Shown here piece after piece: positions 30,206 through 42,600 of a stretch of 64,000 bases of DNA (within the stretch, counting starts at the first letter, position 1; every line of letters starts with the position of its first letter). The stretch lies in contig NC_134428.1 in NCBI RefSeq assembly GCF_030867145.1, forward strand, positions 9,734,001 through 9,798,000, in the 5' to 3' direction. Source of the DNA: Opisthocomus hoazin. Taxonomy: Eukaryota; Chordata; Aves; Opisthocomiformes; Opisthocomidae. Below the pieces are notes generated by a model that was not told the origin of the DNA, did no database searches, and saw only the letters and a program-made list of their open reading frames with translations. The translations under genes were made by a program, and so were the position numbers.

Positions 30206-30774
30206 GCTTCTGGAGGCAAACAAAATGATCTGAAACTGATTTTGCTTTTTTTCTTTCAAAGAACATACTCAAAGATACAAATCCCGATCAGTTAACTTGT
30301 GGAAATGCTAAGCGTTCTTGAAATTCCTATGCTGAGACTTTCTTGAAAGATTACTTTAGCTGCTTGGTAAGTAGAGAATGACGTTGTATAAGAGAACATA
30401 TATTTCCTTTTTACAGTAGATGATCACATGTCTTTTTTTAGCCCTTTACCTTGATTGAACTTCCAGAGCACTGAATAAAAACCTGCCAGAAAAGAGGTTC
30501 TACTTAGGGAGAACAGCATTCCCTCTACCTCTGTGCGTGGCAGGAAGGACAGAACAGCTTTTTTGTGTGGCTGAGGTGTTGGTGAAGACGGTGTTGGTCA
30601 AAGAGCAATTTATGCAAGTTACCTGCGAAGTGTGCAACTACAATTATATGGGAATGTGACAATAATACATGAAAAGTGAAGTCAGAAAGGTCAAAAACTG
30701 AAATAGAGATTAATGATGCATTAATTATTAGAATCAATATTGTCTTAAAATGGAAAAGTCAGGCTGAAGTTGTA

Positions 30775-30850
30775 CAGCTGATGAAGCACTTGCAGTGTAG
30801 GGTGTGGGTTCAAACCCAGCAAGGCCCGTGTTGGCTGTGACCTGGGGTGC
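30775..30850 (+). repeat. MIR-like / tRNA-derived SINE head
   Basis: gtgggttcaaacccagcaag carries a B-box-like word (ggttcaaaccc). It is followed by ttggctgtgacctgggg, resembling the MIR stretch after its B box. There is no cloverleaf or good A box, so this is not a tRNA gene. Confidence 0.45.
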
Positions 30851-31016
30851 TGGCTTTGACCTGGGCTGGGCTCAGCCTGTAGCTGGGTTACTGGGCGCTG
30901 CCACCTGCAGTCTGCAGCTCTCCTTCTCGCTTGTAGAAGCCTTACGTTTAAATGTGTTCATATTTGCTATCCTAAAAGCTCTGCTTCTAAGTGGTTTTAC
31001 AGAATAATTAACCAGA

Positions 31017-31065
31017 ATTACAAAAACAAACAAACAAAATCAAAAAAACCCCACAAAACCCCAGA
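31017..31065 (+). repeat. A-rich simple repeat (caaa)n
   Basis: Imperfect repeats of caaa and aaaacccc (acaaaaacaaacaaacaaaa and onward). It is low-complexity sequence without evidence of an attached SINE. Confidence 0.7.
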
Positions 31066-34000
31066 GCCATCTACTTAGATCTTTTACCATCCATTCCATC
31101 AGAAATATAAGGAGAAACAGTATTGCCTGTTAATGGTCACTCACAAATAGTCTTTAATCCAGTACCTCGTCTCGCTGTGTTACATGAACATTATCTTTTG
31201 AAAGCTGTGAATCCTTTCCATCACTGAGTTCAAAATAGGCCATTCAAAGATCTGTATAGGGACAGGATGAGGGGTTTTTTTCCTGTAGCTGAAAGTGGGG
31301 CCAGAAGCTACAGTTCTCCATAATGCTGTTCCTTGTAATTCAGGTACCTTTAAAGTTATTTTTGGACTTGTTCCCAGAGCCCTCTCAAATCTGAGTGACC
31401 CTGTTGTTGAGCCTTGAGCAGTGGCTGAGGTATCAAGTCTTTACTAATTAAAGTGATCCCATCTACTTTATATGCAGTGCTTTTCTTGCTGGAAACAGAA
31501 GACAGGATAGGTCACTGTGGAGGAAGTTGTCTCCTCTGCCTGAAACAGTTCCCTGAAACTGTTGTCCAGCAATGCTCAAATGTTTATCAGCCTGTATCTG
31601 GAGCTATGCCAAGAGTGGCTTGCAGAGAGTTAAAGGTGTGCAGAAGTAGTACAGGAGATCAGAGAGGGAATTATCCTGAAATCAGCTGTAAGTAGGATGG
31701 TTGTTAGGGTACTTGCTGTACTGCAGAACTTGCTTAATGCTCTCCTGTCAGGGTGTGAAAACACATCCTTGGTGTATGTCCCTTCTGAATTTACAAGTCA
31801 TTTGTGCTCCGTGGAGTATTATAAAGCAATCTTCTGCTATTACGGGTTTCAGTCTTACTGCGGTTGTCTTTGTGCCAGCATAGGGTATCTCGAACACAAG
31901 CTGAGTTTTCCAGTTACGCAGTTTAACTAGTTTTGAAGTCTCTGAAGCTCTGTAATTTTTGGTTTTTAAGTGCCTTTGAGTTATGTTAGGCTGAAAAATG
32001 AAAATACAGGGAACTGCTTCAGCATGGAACTCAAACATGAGTCAGCTGCAGCAAGTTGTGCTGTGCCGGAGGTTGAAGCTGTTCCTCGGTTAGGAGTGCT
32101 CCGAGTCAAAGAGAGTCCTGAGAAGAGCTCCTTAGCTTCGAGTTGCTGCTGAGCCACCCAGTCACACTCCCAACACCTGTCTTCAGCTCTCTTCTGATCC
32201 CTCTTCAAGGAAAAAGGAAATGCTTGTGTGATGGTCCCAGTAAGCCCACGCCTGCCTCCTACTTTAACTAGGAGGTAGATGCTGAATCATCACGTCAATA
32301 TATTTTTACTTAAAGATCATTCCAGAGAGCAGTATTTTCTATGCAGGAAATTGATCAAGAACCAATCTGCTGCCTGCATCTGTGGGCAAATAAGGATTGT
32401 GAGCAGAGACAAGTGGCAAGATCTGTCCCTGGTAAAAGAGGTTCATCGTTTATTTGCCTTTCATCGAAGACAGCATGCTACTGATGTGAGCAGTCCTTCC
32501 TTCAAGGACTGAAATCACGAGCACTCCATCACAGTGCTATTACTGTGACACTGGCACCAAGCGCGTCGTTGTTGCCAGAGCACAGTCAAACTTCATTCAT
32601 TCCCAGCTCTTTCCTCTCTTGTACTAGGCACTGTTTTTAGGAGGCTTTCACTGCCGTACATGAGGTGCTGTATTTGCTGCTCAGGTATTTCTGACAGACA
32701 GGACACCCAGTGAGTACGTACTAAAGGATCAAAAGGGCACACTGGTGCTCCTAACTGAATGGTTTCACTTTTGGAGCATTAAGGAATTCATGCAAGCGAC
32801 AGAGAGGAAAGCAGGTTAATTTGAACACAGCACACTTCTCTCAAGCAGCCCTGCTTGGAGAGGGAGTGTTCCTTCTCAGAAAATAATAATTAAACAAGGG
32901 TAAGTTAGATTATGTACCCCTAGAAATGCTTTGCACTGCTCTGTCTCTCATTAACTCTGGCAAAAATACTGGTCAGAGCAATATATTATAACACATCTGT
33001 TTCCTGGTGCAATTAGGAACGTAACAAAGACATTATTCAAGAAATTTCAAGATAATAAAACCTTTCCTTGCTGAACCTAGTCTTTTTGCCTGACACATTT
33101 GTCCCTGGCATTCGTTTCATTTTATTTCTCATGAAAGGGTCAAATGAATGATTAATGGATCAGCCAGTGGCATCACTGTGAAATATATATTTTTTTCTGC
33201 AGAGTAAATGGAAGTATTTCTCTTGCTTTGCTGTTGTTTGAGTGCTGGCTTATGGTAAAATGGCTACTAGTTCCCTGTAGCAGTCAGATGGGCCAGTACG
33301 TCGAGAAGCTCGGGAATATTACTCTTTTTTTCTTCTCCCTCATCTGTCAGCTGTGACGCTTTCCCATCTGCCCTTGTAACCTGTCTCTGGATTGCTGTAA
33401 CAGCATTAATCAGCAGAATGGACAAAACCCAAACTACATGACTGACAGCAGAGAAAGACCCAGATGTTACCTCATCAATGCTTTTGCGTGGGCTGATCAG
33501 CCACGTTCTGCCTGGTCTTGTCAGCTTGCTGCTCCGCGCTTAACAAACTGTTCTTGCATTGGTGCATAGCATGGGGCTTTGCTAGGATAAAGCAGAGCGT
33601 GGAGGGCAGGAAGAGAGAAAGAGAGGCTGGGAAAACGAAGAGTAGCTTTACAGAGCCAAACAACCTACTGTCAGATCTTCCTTTTTACAGTTTAGGAAGG
33701 TACTTCTGGGTGTTTCAATAGGTCTGTGAGGGAGGAGACACCCGAGCGATCCGGAGTTGGAGAGTTCAGAGTTGGATCCTCCCTCTCATTCTCTCGTAAG
33801 GAGAGGCTGTAACGAGATCTGTTGGAAGGAGGTGTGTTCGTAGCATGTGTCCATCTCTGCAACATGCCTTTTGCAGGGCAAATAGTGAAACTGAGCCAGC
33901 ACGTAGTCAAACACACACACAAGGGTGAAAAGCCATATCCGTCCCAGTTAATCTGGAAGGATAGTTTATCAGTACCCTGTCCTGCTGGCATCCTCTGAGA

Positions 34001-36540
34001 GCAAAAGTCACTTTCAGGACAAAGCCAGGAAAGGTGGATTTAGGCCTTTTACACATACTGCTGACAAAGTCACTCACCATGACCAGAAAAACAAGGCTGA
34101 TGCAGAAGGAAAATGCAAAGATGGGTTTTTATATTGCTGGGAACCCTGTACCACTATCCTGTCCCCCTTCTGAGCCAGCTTGGTGTCCCAGCTAGCAGTA
34201 GTACAGCTTTTCTGGCTTAAATTTGGAGGAGGAGGTAAAATCTTTCAGAGTATTTTTGAGTAATGTCATTGTACTGTGATTTAGTCTGCAGCATCTAATC
34301 CTGTCCACCACTTCGACTTAAAAAGGGCTTTAAGGTGTAGAGCTGCAGCATTCTAATCACTGAGGAATGGCTTGTGTCTAGAACAGACTACACCCAAGGA
34401 CAAGGCTAAAAGCAAAAGGCAATTTCTAATGATGATACATAGTAGATAATGTGTTTAGCCTTAATTTTGTTTACTGTAAGTGGAGCCCTTGAGGGAAAAC
34501 CAATATAAGCATTTCCTCAGTCAAGAGTGGAGCCACAAGATAGGCATGTTGTTTAAACAAAATTCACCATCTGCTAGTGAGCGTTTAAATCTTTTGGGAG
34601 GCAGGAACATGGTGTGTGATAGTTGCAGAGTAAATGTTTACCTGTTACGGTGATGCTGACTACAAAAGGCCTGGCAATAGGGCACAGCGTCAGCAGTAAT
34701 GGAGACATCCTGGCCTGGCAGCTTCCCAGTTCCTGTGACTGGGAGATCACTGAACCCCTGGCCCTGGGACAGTGAATTTGCACTAACTGACAATATCTTA
34801 CTTTTCTGTGTTGCCTTAAGAAATAGTCCGTAGTATTCCAAATATTCCAGTATCCCAAATTAAGAAATAGTCCCCAGTATCTCTGCAGACCGCAGACTGA
34901 GTAACGCTGGTATAGGCTGGACTTACAGAAGCCCCAAAGTAATACCAAGGTTGCTCCAGTGCATGAGTGTTATTCAGGCTCTGTGGAAAGAGTAGCCAGG
35001 TAGTTAATTAAAAAGAGAAAAAAAGAGAGAGAGGAAACATCAATGCTGTGAAGGTGCCTTGTCAAAGGGACATTACTCCCGCGCTCTGTCGCGTTCTCCT
35101 TCAGCTCCACATGCTTTTACTCTCTGTGCCAAGCAGCTGGCTGCCCCAAAATTGGGAGACAGCACAGTACTTAAAGAGCAGAGAAATGCGTGTGGTTTGA
35201 GAAGGTGGAAAAGCTGCATCAGGCTGTGGCCTGGGGGGCGAGGAGAGGGAGTCGTGTATGTTCAGCACGGCTGTCCCTCAGATGATGAGCTGTGAGCTGG
35301 CCAGTTCAAACCCTGCTGTTATTTAAGCTGAAAGATCTTCCTTCCCACATGATGGTCCGACAAGCTGGGATACGGACTGAATTCGTTTACCAAATTAAGG
35401 AAAATTAAGAGAGTGAATGCTACAACGCATGACCATGCAATGTTTCTATTGATTCCTAGTTTTAAAGAATGGGTGTTGCTGGGGTATCTAAACACTCTCA
35501 AGTTTAAATATCCTTATTTGCAAGTCAGTTTTGTCAGCATGTTCTCCTTTGTTACGAAAGCCCCTGGGTGAATCGCTGTGAGCTTGAAAAGGTAATTAAT
35601 ATCTGGATTGGTTTTTTTTTTGACAGGAATAGATTGTGAATAACTTCAAACAAGAGTGAGATCTGAGACTGGCCAATTTCTTCAAAAGAATAACTGAGTC
35701 TGTAAGTCATCACCGAACAGTTTGATACCTGGCAACGGAGTGGTAAGGCTGAAGGACTTTTTTCAATTGTATGGCCAAAGTGAAAAATTGAAAACAATTT
35801 CACTTTGAATCAGCCCAAGCCAAAACATGAGCTGAATTGAAAATTACAGATTGCACCAAATGGAACTGTGTTTGGCATAAAGCATCTGTGCCATGATGCA
35901 GAATTTGAGACATTCACAGACTAATAATAATAATGAAAATAAGCTGTCTAAACCTATTACTGAGGTGGTATTGCCAGAGGCTGTTGAATGGTAGCATTGG
36001 TGAACTTGCAGCAGATTTAACGTCAGAGTGGGGAATCACCTCATTGCTCACTGTAGTGACTTCAGTGAGCACTTCCTCCTGTGTCAGCCTTAAGATTTTA
36101 CTTCTCTCATGCCCACTGAAACATTTATGCATCTGGGCTAAGTATTGCACCACGTACAAAGATTTATATGTTTGATAAAAGCATCTTCATACAGCAGATT
36201 CTAGTCTGTCAGTCTGGAATTTGAGGCTGCAGGTGAAAGATTAATGGAAAAACATAAGGCTCCTTTCCTTAACAGGAGAAAATGTTAAAAAGAGGCAGAG
36301 AGGAGTACTGCATTACTGTAGTCACCTGGATACACCTCTGATACATTCAGAAACCCTGGAAAAGAACAGGAGCCCCCTTCTCACTTTGGTGCTGATTATG
36401 TGTGATGTTGGTTCCCCTGGTGAGAACACTCTTCTGTGCTTCAGTTGAAACTGGACTAAGTCCTGGGATCATCTTAATCTGTAATCGAACTGAATACAGT
36501 GCCATTCTGAAGAAATCACAGCTGCTAAGCATTTCTGTTA
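31066..36540. other. Non-coding stretch, no gene recognised
   Basis: No gene or clear transposon. It includes a small duplication at 34818-34880, where taagaaatagtcc occurs twice about 43 bp apart, and a short B-box-like word near 35304. Confidence 0.45.
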
Positions 36541-36544
36541 GGTT

Positions 36545-37192
36545 AACCATGAGCCAGCATTGTGCCCTGGCTGCCAAGAAAGCCAATGGAATCCTGGGGT
36601 GCATCAAGAAGAGTGTGGCCAGCAGGACGAGGGAGGTTCTCCTTCCCCTCTACACTGCCCTGGTGAGGCCCCATCTGGAGTACTGTGTCCAGTTCTGGGC
36701 TCCCCAGTTCAAGAAAGATGAAGAGCTACTGGAGAGAGTCCAGTGGAGGGCTACAAGGATGATGAGGGCACTGGAGCATCTCTCCTATGAGGAGAGGCTG
36801 AGGGAGCTGGGCTTGTTCAGCCTGGAGAAGAGAAGGCTGCGAGGGGACCTAATAAATGGTTATAAATATCTGCAGGGTGGGTGTCAGGAGGATGGGGCCA
36901 AGCTCTTTTCAGTGGTACCCAGTGACAGGACAAGGGGCAATGGGCACAAACTGAGGCACAGGAAGTTCCGTCTGAACATGAGGAAGAACTTCTTCCCTCT
37001 GAGGGTGACGGAGCCCTGGCCCAGGCTGCCCAGGGAGGTTGTGGAGTCTCCTTCTCTGGAGATATTCAAGACCCGCCTGGACAAGGTCCTGTGCAGCCTG
37101 CTGTAGGTGACCCTGCTTCAGCAGGAGGGTTGGACTAGATGACCCACAGAGGTCCCTTCCAACCCCTACTATTCTGTGATTCTGTGATTCTG
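36545..37192 (+). mobile_element. CR1 LINE, 5'-truncated, with open RT 3' end
   Basis: A 650-bp CR1 fragment that ends in the family's diagnostic short repeat, attctgtgattctgtgattc (37171-37190). From about 36546 to the stop at 37104-37106 it keeps an open frame for the C-terminal part of the CR1 ORF2 reverse transcriptase region. Recognisable stretches include [40 protein letters not shown] and [11 protein letters not shown]. The catalytic YxDD region and the endonuclease domain are absent, so the copy cannot move by itself. The frame is uninterrupted and the terminal repeats are intact, so this is the youngest-looking CR1 in the window. The open frame runs on upstream to an ATG at 36402 in non-CR1 sequence, which is fortuitous. 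Confidence 0.95.
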
Positions 37193-37199
37193 TTTCATG

Positions 37200-39480
37200 T
37201 GTATATTCTCTGTTTTCGAGAGGCTTAGGGGTGTAACACACCTCTAAAAGCTGTCTTTGTCATTAGTACAAAACTGAGTATGTATGCCAATGGGGTTATT
37301 GTTCTTGAGCATTGTCATACAGGAGTGGCTATCTATAGACTTACTGTGAAATCTTTTCCAGAGTCAGAAGATATTTAGAGATCAATGGAAAGGAATTAAA
37401 TACCTGAAGACAGCTATGTGGCTGTGAAATGAGAGAGATGGATGAGGCGGAAGCTGACCTGATGAACTACTAGTAAGTATTCAGTTGATTTTCTTTTAAA
37501 AATATAATTTAATTCAAACAATGTATCTGGGAATTTTTATACTTTCCTACTGATTTTTTTTTTCACCCTCTGAGGAAGTTTGACTGGTGGAAGCAGAGGA
37601 AGTATAGAATATTCCCTCATCAGAGCACACTTTTGCTTGTCAGCTGCCATGATGTTGGCATAAAAAAAAAAAAATCAATATTCTCTAAGAAAACAACAAA
37701 GATGTGACATTTCTGCAGCACAGTTTCCAGCTCCCTGAAGCCCATCATAGGCGGAAACCACAACCATTTTTAGGCTACCATCTCTGTGCAAAGATTTTTT
37801 TTATGGTCCCGTTCTTTTCTTGTTTTATACACTAGTGTGATTCAAACACAAAATCCTTCTATCTTTCCATTTATTATACAAACAGGAATTGCTCTTTTTT
37901 TTTTAATGTTGCATTAAATTTTCTGTAAACAACAGGAAATTGTTGGACTGCATGAAATTCTTTAGTTTTTTTTAAAAAAATACAGAGCCAAGGGTTAACT
38001 CTCCTCAAATAACTAATGGAGTCAGACCCTTGGAACTGTCAGTTTAAAGAGTAAAAACAATGCTGTGATGCCTGCCTCTGTCTGCATGGCCAGTTCCCAC
38101 TGTCAAAGGATCCCAGACTGTTGCTACAGGGAGAATATTTGTGAACCATTTCGCTGTGCTGTGAAAAATAGCCCTTGGGTAGAAGGAAGGAAAGGTGACA
38201 AGTAAAAGAAGCAGATGTTGTGAACACTGCTGTTTTAATACTCCTCTTGCTCTTGCCCTTTCCCCCGCCATGAGGGTAGGAGGAGGGAGAGGACAGTGAG
38301 ATGCTGAAGGCTCAGGCTGCCTGCATAAGCAAAACCTGAACTTTTAGAGAAGCAATTTTCTTAAACAGTTCTCTCCCAAAATAGATGTAGGCAGGAAGTA
38401 GTGAAGTGGACGCCAAAAGGCTGGGAACAAGGTAACTGAATAATTTCCTGTTTGCTTTATCTGTTTGAAACAAAAGGGTTGGAAAGTATTTCCTCTTGAT
38501 GATGAGATCACAACCGTTGTTGGGAAGTGTGGTATGTTGAACATCATCACAAGGGCCTTTCTGGCTAATCAGAGCCAAGAATAACTGTAACCAGTCCACC
38601 CTGCTGCAAAATATTCTCGTAGCTCATTGGTGCAGTAATAGCTTCTGCAGAAACAAAGTCACACTTACAGTGAAGCTTAGTAAGCGCTGACCTTAGCAGG
38701 CACCAGTGCAAGTAACTGATTTGTTTCCTGGAAAGCTATAGCACCCTCACAGTTGTTCTAGATCCTTCCTCCAGGAATGGCTACAGGGCAGTCTCGATGA
38801 ACATTCATCTAATGGAAATGGCACTGCCTGAAAATCTTACGTCTTATTTGCTTGTTTACTTAATGCAACATTTACTCCCTTTCTCCTTCGAATTCCTACA
38901 GGAGATTTTGACTTGTCCTTGACACCCCCTCCCCCCAGCTTTTTTTGGCAGTTTTTCCAATATTTGATCTCTTGATGAAAATTCAAAATTAGGTGAACGC
39001 TTTTTATTCACTTTTCTAATTGTCAAGTTCTTTGTCATCATTTGGTCTTACCTTGTACACAGACTTGCAGAAAGTACATTGAATCCTTTGCATCAAGGAT
39101 TGTTTACATTTTCCTGTACCTTATGTGAATGTTTCTACTGATATAAAATATAGAAAGTGATCACATCTGTACCCACTCAGCGCAGTACCTGTGCAGTCCT
39201 GTACTCCCATGCATTCCACTAAATATTGTCTTACAATATCAAATGGTTTGTCGTATTGGGACCCTCTTTCTGCAGTGACTGGAAGAATTCCCTCTGAGGT
39301 GAGTGTATCACCAGTTTAAATGGAGAAGTATGCAGTTGTACAAGAACATGACTGCTCATGTCCCCACGCATTTTCCATCCCAATAAACTAATATCTACTT
39401 TCCTATCAGGCATCCAATCTGTAAAAGCACTCTCTGAGAACTGTACAATCATACTTAAGCATGTTCACCTTTACCAGCTC
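37200..39480. other. Non-coding AT-rich stretch
   Basis: Several A or T runs (for example 37660-37673 and 37892-37904). No recognisable gene or transposon. Confidence 0.45.
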
Positions 39481-39483
39481 ATA

Positions 39484-39615
39484 AAATCATAGAATCACAG
39501 AAGGGTTTGGGTTGGAAGGAGCCTTTAAAGGCCATCTCGTCCAACCCCTCTGCAATGAGCAGAGACATCTTCAACTGGATGAGGTTGCTCAGAGCCCCAT
39601 CCACCCTGACCAGCT
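39484..39615 (-). mobile_element. CR1 LINE 3' end fragment, antisense
   Basis: The + strand reads catagaatcacagaagggtt, gggttggaaggagcctttaa, ccatctcgtccaacccc, then a gatgaggttgctcagagccc stretch. This is the reverse complement of a CR1 3' terminus. It covers only about 130 bp. Confidence 0.9.
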
Positions 39616-39619
39616 CATC

Positions 39620-42600
39620 CTGTTCATCTTATTGCAAGATGACGACACCAGTTGTCGCCTCCTGGGCTTGACCCAAAGGACTGCACACTACTCTTTATTG
39701 TACAGCACTTTGAAATAAAGCATAGCTACATTTTTTTCCTAGTCTATGTTCTGCTGTGCAGTAGAGAAATATGAAGTGCCATTAAAAGAGCCTGTGAACA
39801 TTGTGGAAAGGATAAACAAGCTTCTTTCATAAAGACAGGCTGCAGTTAAAAAAACAACAGCACACTTTAATGCGTGGGTATAATAAGCCAGATCAATCCT
39901 GTGCTCTGTAAGGAGAACTTTTTATCCTTATATACATCATTCCCCTCTTCCTGCAAACCAGAATTCTCATTGAATCTCTTTCAGACCAATTTTTGATGCC
40001 TTTTCAGTCATCACATAATAAAGCCTTTCTGTTGTTTAGGCATGAGTATTTGCATCATCATCTAAGTGTCAAATCCAGAGTATAAAACTCTGGGCCCAAA
40101 GGGAAGCAGTGCTAATGAACTGTCACAGGTAAACTTATATCCATGGGGCCCATAAGAGAAATACAAAGGTAGAGAGCACTATTATCTGTTAACATTGCCA
40201 TCCTCACAGTTTTTCTTTAGCTGCTGAATACATTATGAGCCTTGCTCGGATCACACTGGGAGACAGTAGAAATTTTATTATTGGCTTCAGTTAGAGCAAA
40301 ATAATTTCCTAGGAACTATTCTCTGCAATAAAAGATGTCATAAAACTCAACACTTCACCAAAGGTATGGGAGAAGTGGGGTTTGGTCCATTCTTCTGTCT
40401 GAATTGATTTGAGCCTACATCTGGCATGCATACCTCTTGTGGATCTATGTGGTCTTCAGTCTTGGAGCTCTTTGTTGATGCAGTTTCTTTTACTAAGAAT
40501 AATCCCATTTTTATTAATCCAGTTGTGAAAGAATTACCGTATCATCTATTGATGAGGGGAATCTTCTGGATGAGGAGAGTCCAGTACTGAAGACCCTTTC
40601 CAGATGACTTGTACAGTCTATTTGGGCCAATGGAGACCAGTTAGAAATGGACGCTGAAGAACAGTCTTGTCGCCCCTGGGAGTCACCTTAGTTGGAGGTT
40701 CCCACATTCAGCTTGAGTGTCCTGTCCCTTCAGCTACTGAGCAAGGATAAAAGCACCAACCTTCCTCTGGCTATTGTTACACAGAAAGAAATGGGATAAA
40801 TATTTGGCTCCTGAAGGGAGGGAGGGAGGGTTAGGAATCCCAGGCAGAGAAGGAGGAGCATTTGGCTGAAAGTACCTAACTTCTTTTCGAAAGGTGACTT
40901 CAGATACAACAAACTTGTATTTCTTACATTACATCACCCTTGATGTTGTTCTAAAACAAAGGGTGTAACCTACTCCCTGGCCAAAGCCAAACCCCATGCC
41001 CGCTTTTGCATGCAGCCACTGCGTGGTTCGCACATGCTGACTCTGTAAGCAGACATCTCTTGGATGTTCTTCTGCACGTGTGGAACTTACACCTGTCCAC
41101 TGCCTTCCAAGAAAGAATTTTGCCTGTTTCAGCTTTGTACGAGTTTCCATTTCATTTAATTCTAAGTAAAAAATGCCAACACCATGAAGGCTTTATAAAA
41201 GCCAATTTCTGTCAAGGCAGTCTATCCCTTTTATGGGTTCAACATGCCTCTAATGGAACAGGACAGAAAATTCTGCCCGTCCTTATTCATTTCCTGACAA
41301 GCGTAACTGTTTACTGTTTGGTATGAGAAGCCTCTGCAGGTCCCCAGCACTGCCTGATTGTACTTTCTAAGACTCTTCAGACTTGTATCTAAAAAAAGAA
41401 TTGATTAGGAGGATGAATGCCATGTCTGATCATTAAATATTTAAACCTGGCAGGCTTTCAAGAGTGGCAGGCTTGCTAGCCTGTGAAAACACCCTTGTTT
41501 CGCCAGATCTAACTTGCCGTTGTTAGTTTTCAGAAGACTTGAGGTAATGTGTACGTGAAATTTTATATCCAGAGGTTTTTAAGAGAAAATGAAGACAAAG
41601 ATGCAAACAAGGAGTGTGCCTTTAATCGTTTCTTGCAGACTGGAACAAGTAATCATACATTAAGAAATGTAGCTGGGAGAATGCATTTTTCTCTCCCTGG
41701 TGTGGAAATGAAAATGCTAATGGGACGAGTGCCCAGAAGGAAGAAAACACAAATATTCTAACCCATATATCACATTGATTGCAAACACAGGAAATGGTAT
41801 CTTGTTACACGGACGGTGAATGCAGTTTCTGCTACAAACTTCTGAATACAGAAGTATAGAGAATCCTCTAGATGCTGGGACATTGGAGTCTTGTGCTGAT
41901 CTCTCCATCGTATGCTTTTCTGTCTCTGTTTCCTTTCGCTTAATAGTTCTAGCCCCATGGGAATTTTCATCTAATCCTTTCTTCAAGAACAAAATTCCAG
42001 TTGTTGATGTTTTTTTCTTGCTGTGCAGGATGTTGCATTTGCAAGCATTTTGGAAGACTCTAGCTACCCTGTCAAGTCATAGTGCTCGTAAGAGCCAGTC
42101 TTTTCCCGACAGAAATAGTAATCTCAGCCCTCGGGATGTAAAGATATTTATACCAGTTTAGTTACAGCTATCGCAAAGAATCAACTGATAATGAACAGAG
42201 CTCTTTGCGGAATGCAACGTTTAAGCACAGGCATGACCTCTGTGTGCGGTTTGGGATCTAAACAGAATAGACGAGCTGGGAAAAGAGGACAGCAGTGCAT
42301 ATTCTGAAGATGGCCAGGTAGTGAGGGAAGAAGAAGCCTCTTACCATAAGCTGTCAATGAAAATTGCCAGCCTTTGTGTTTCAGTTCCTAAGAGCAGTGG
42401 CTGCCACACGTTCAAGTGATGCTGCTATCTACACACGCAGTGTTTGTGGTTTTCCTCCAGGCAGTTGCCATCTATCGAGGCAGGTCATAAAAACAACCCA
42501 AGCCGCTTGTATGATAGCATTGTTTTGTAGGCTCTTTTTCATGATAAGGATTTTGCTATGTGTTTGGACAGAGCACAGCTTCCCTTTTGGTTTTTTTTTT

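Noticed and set aside
35245-35320. B-box-like word (ccagttcaaaccctgctg), considered as a tRNA gene or tRNA-derived SINE
   Set aside because: No A box at the right spacing, no cloverleaf arms, and no convincing MIR body.
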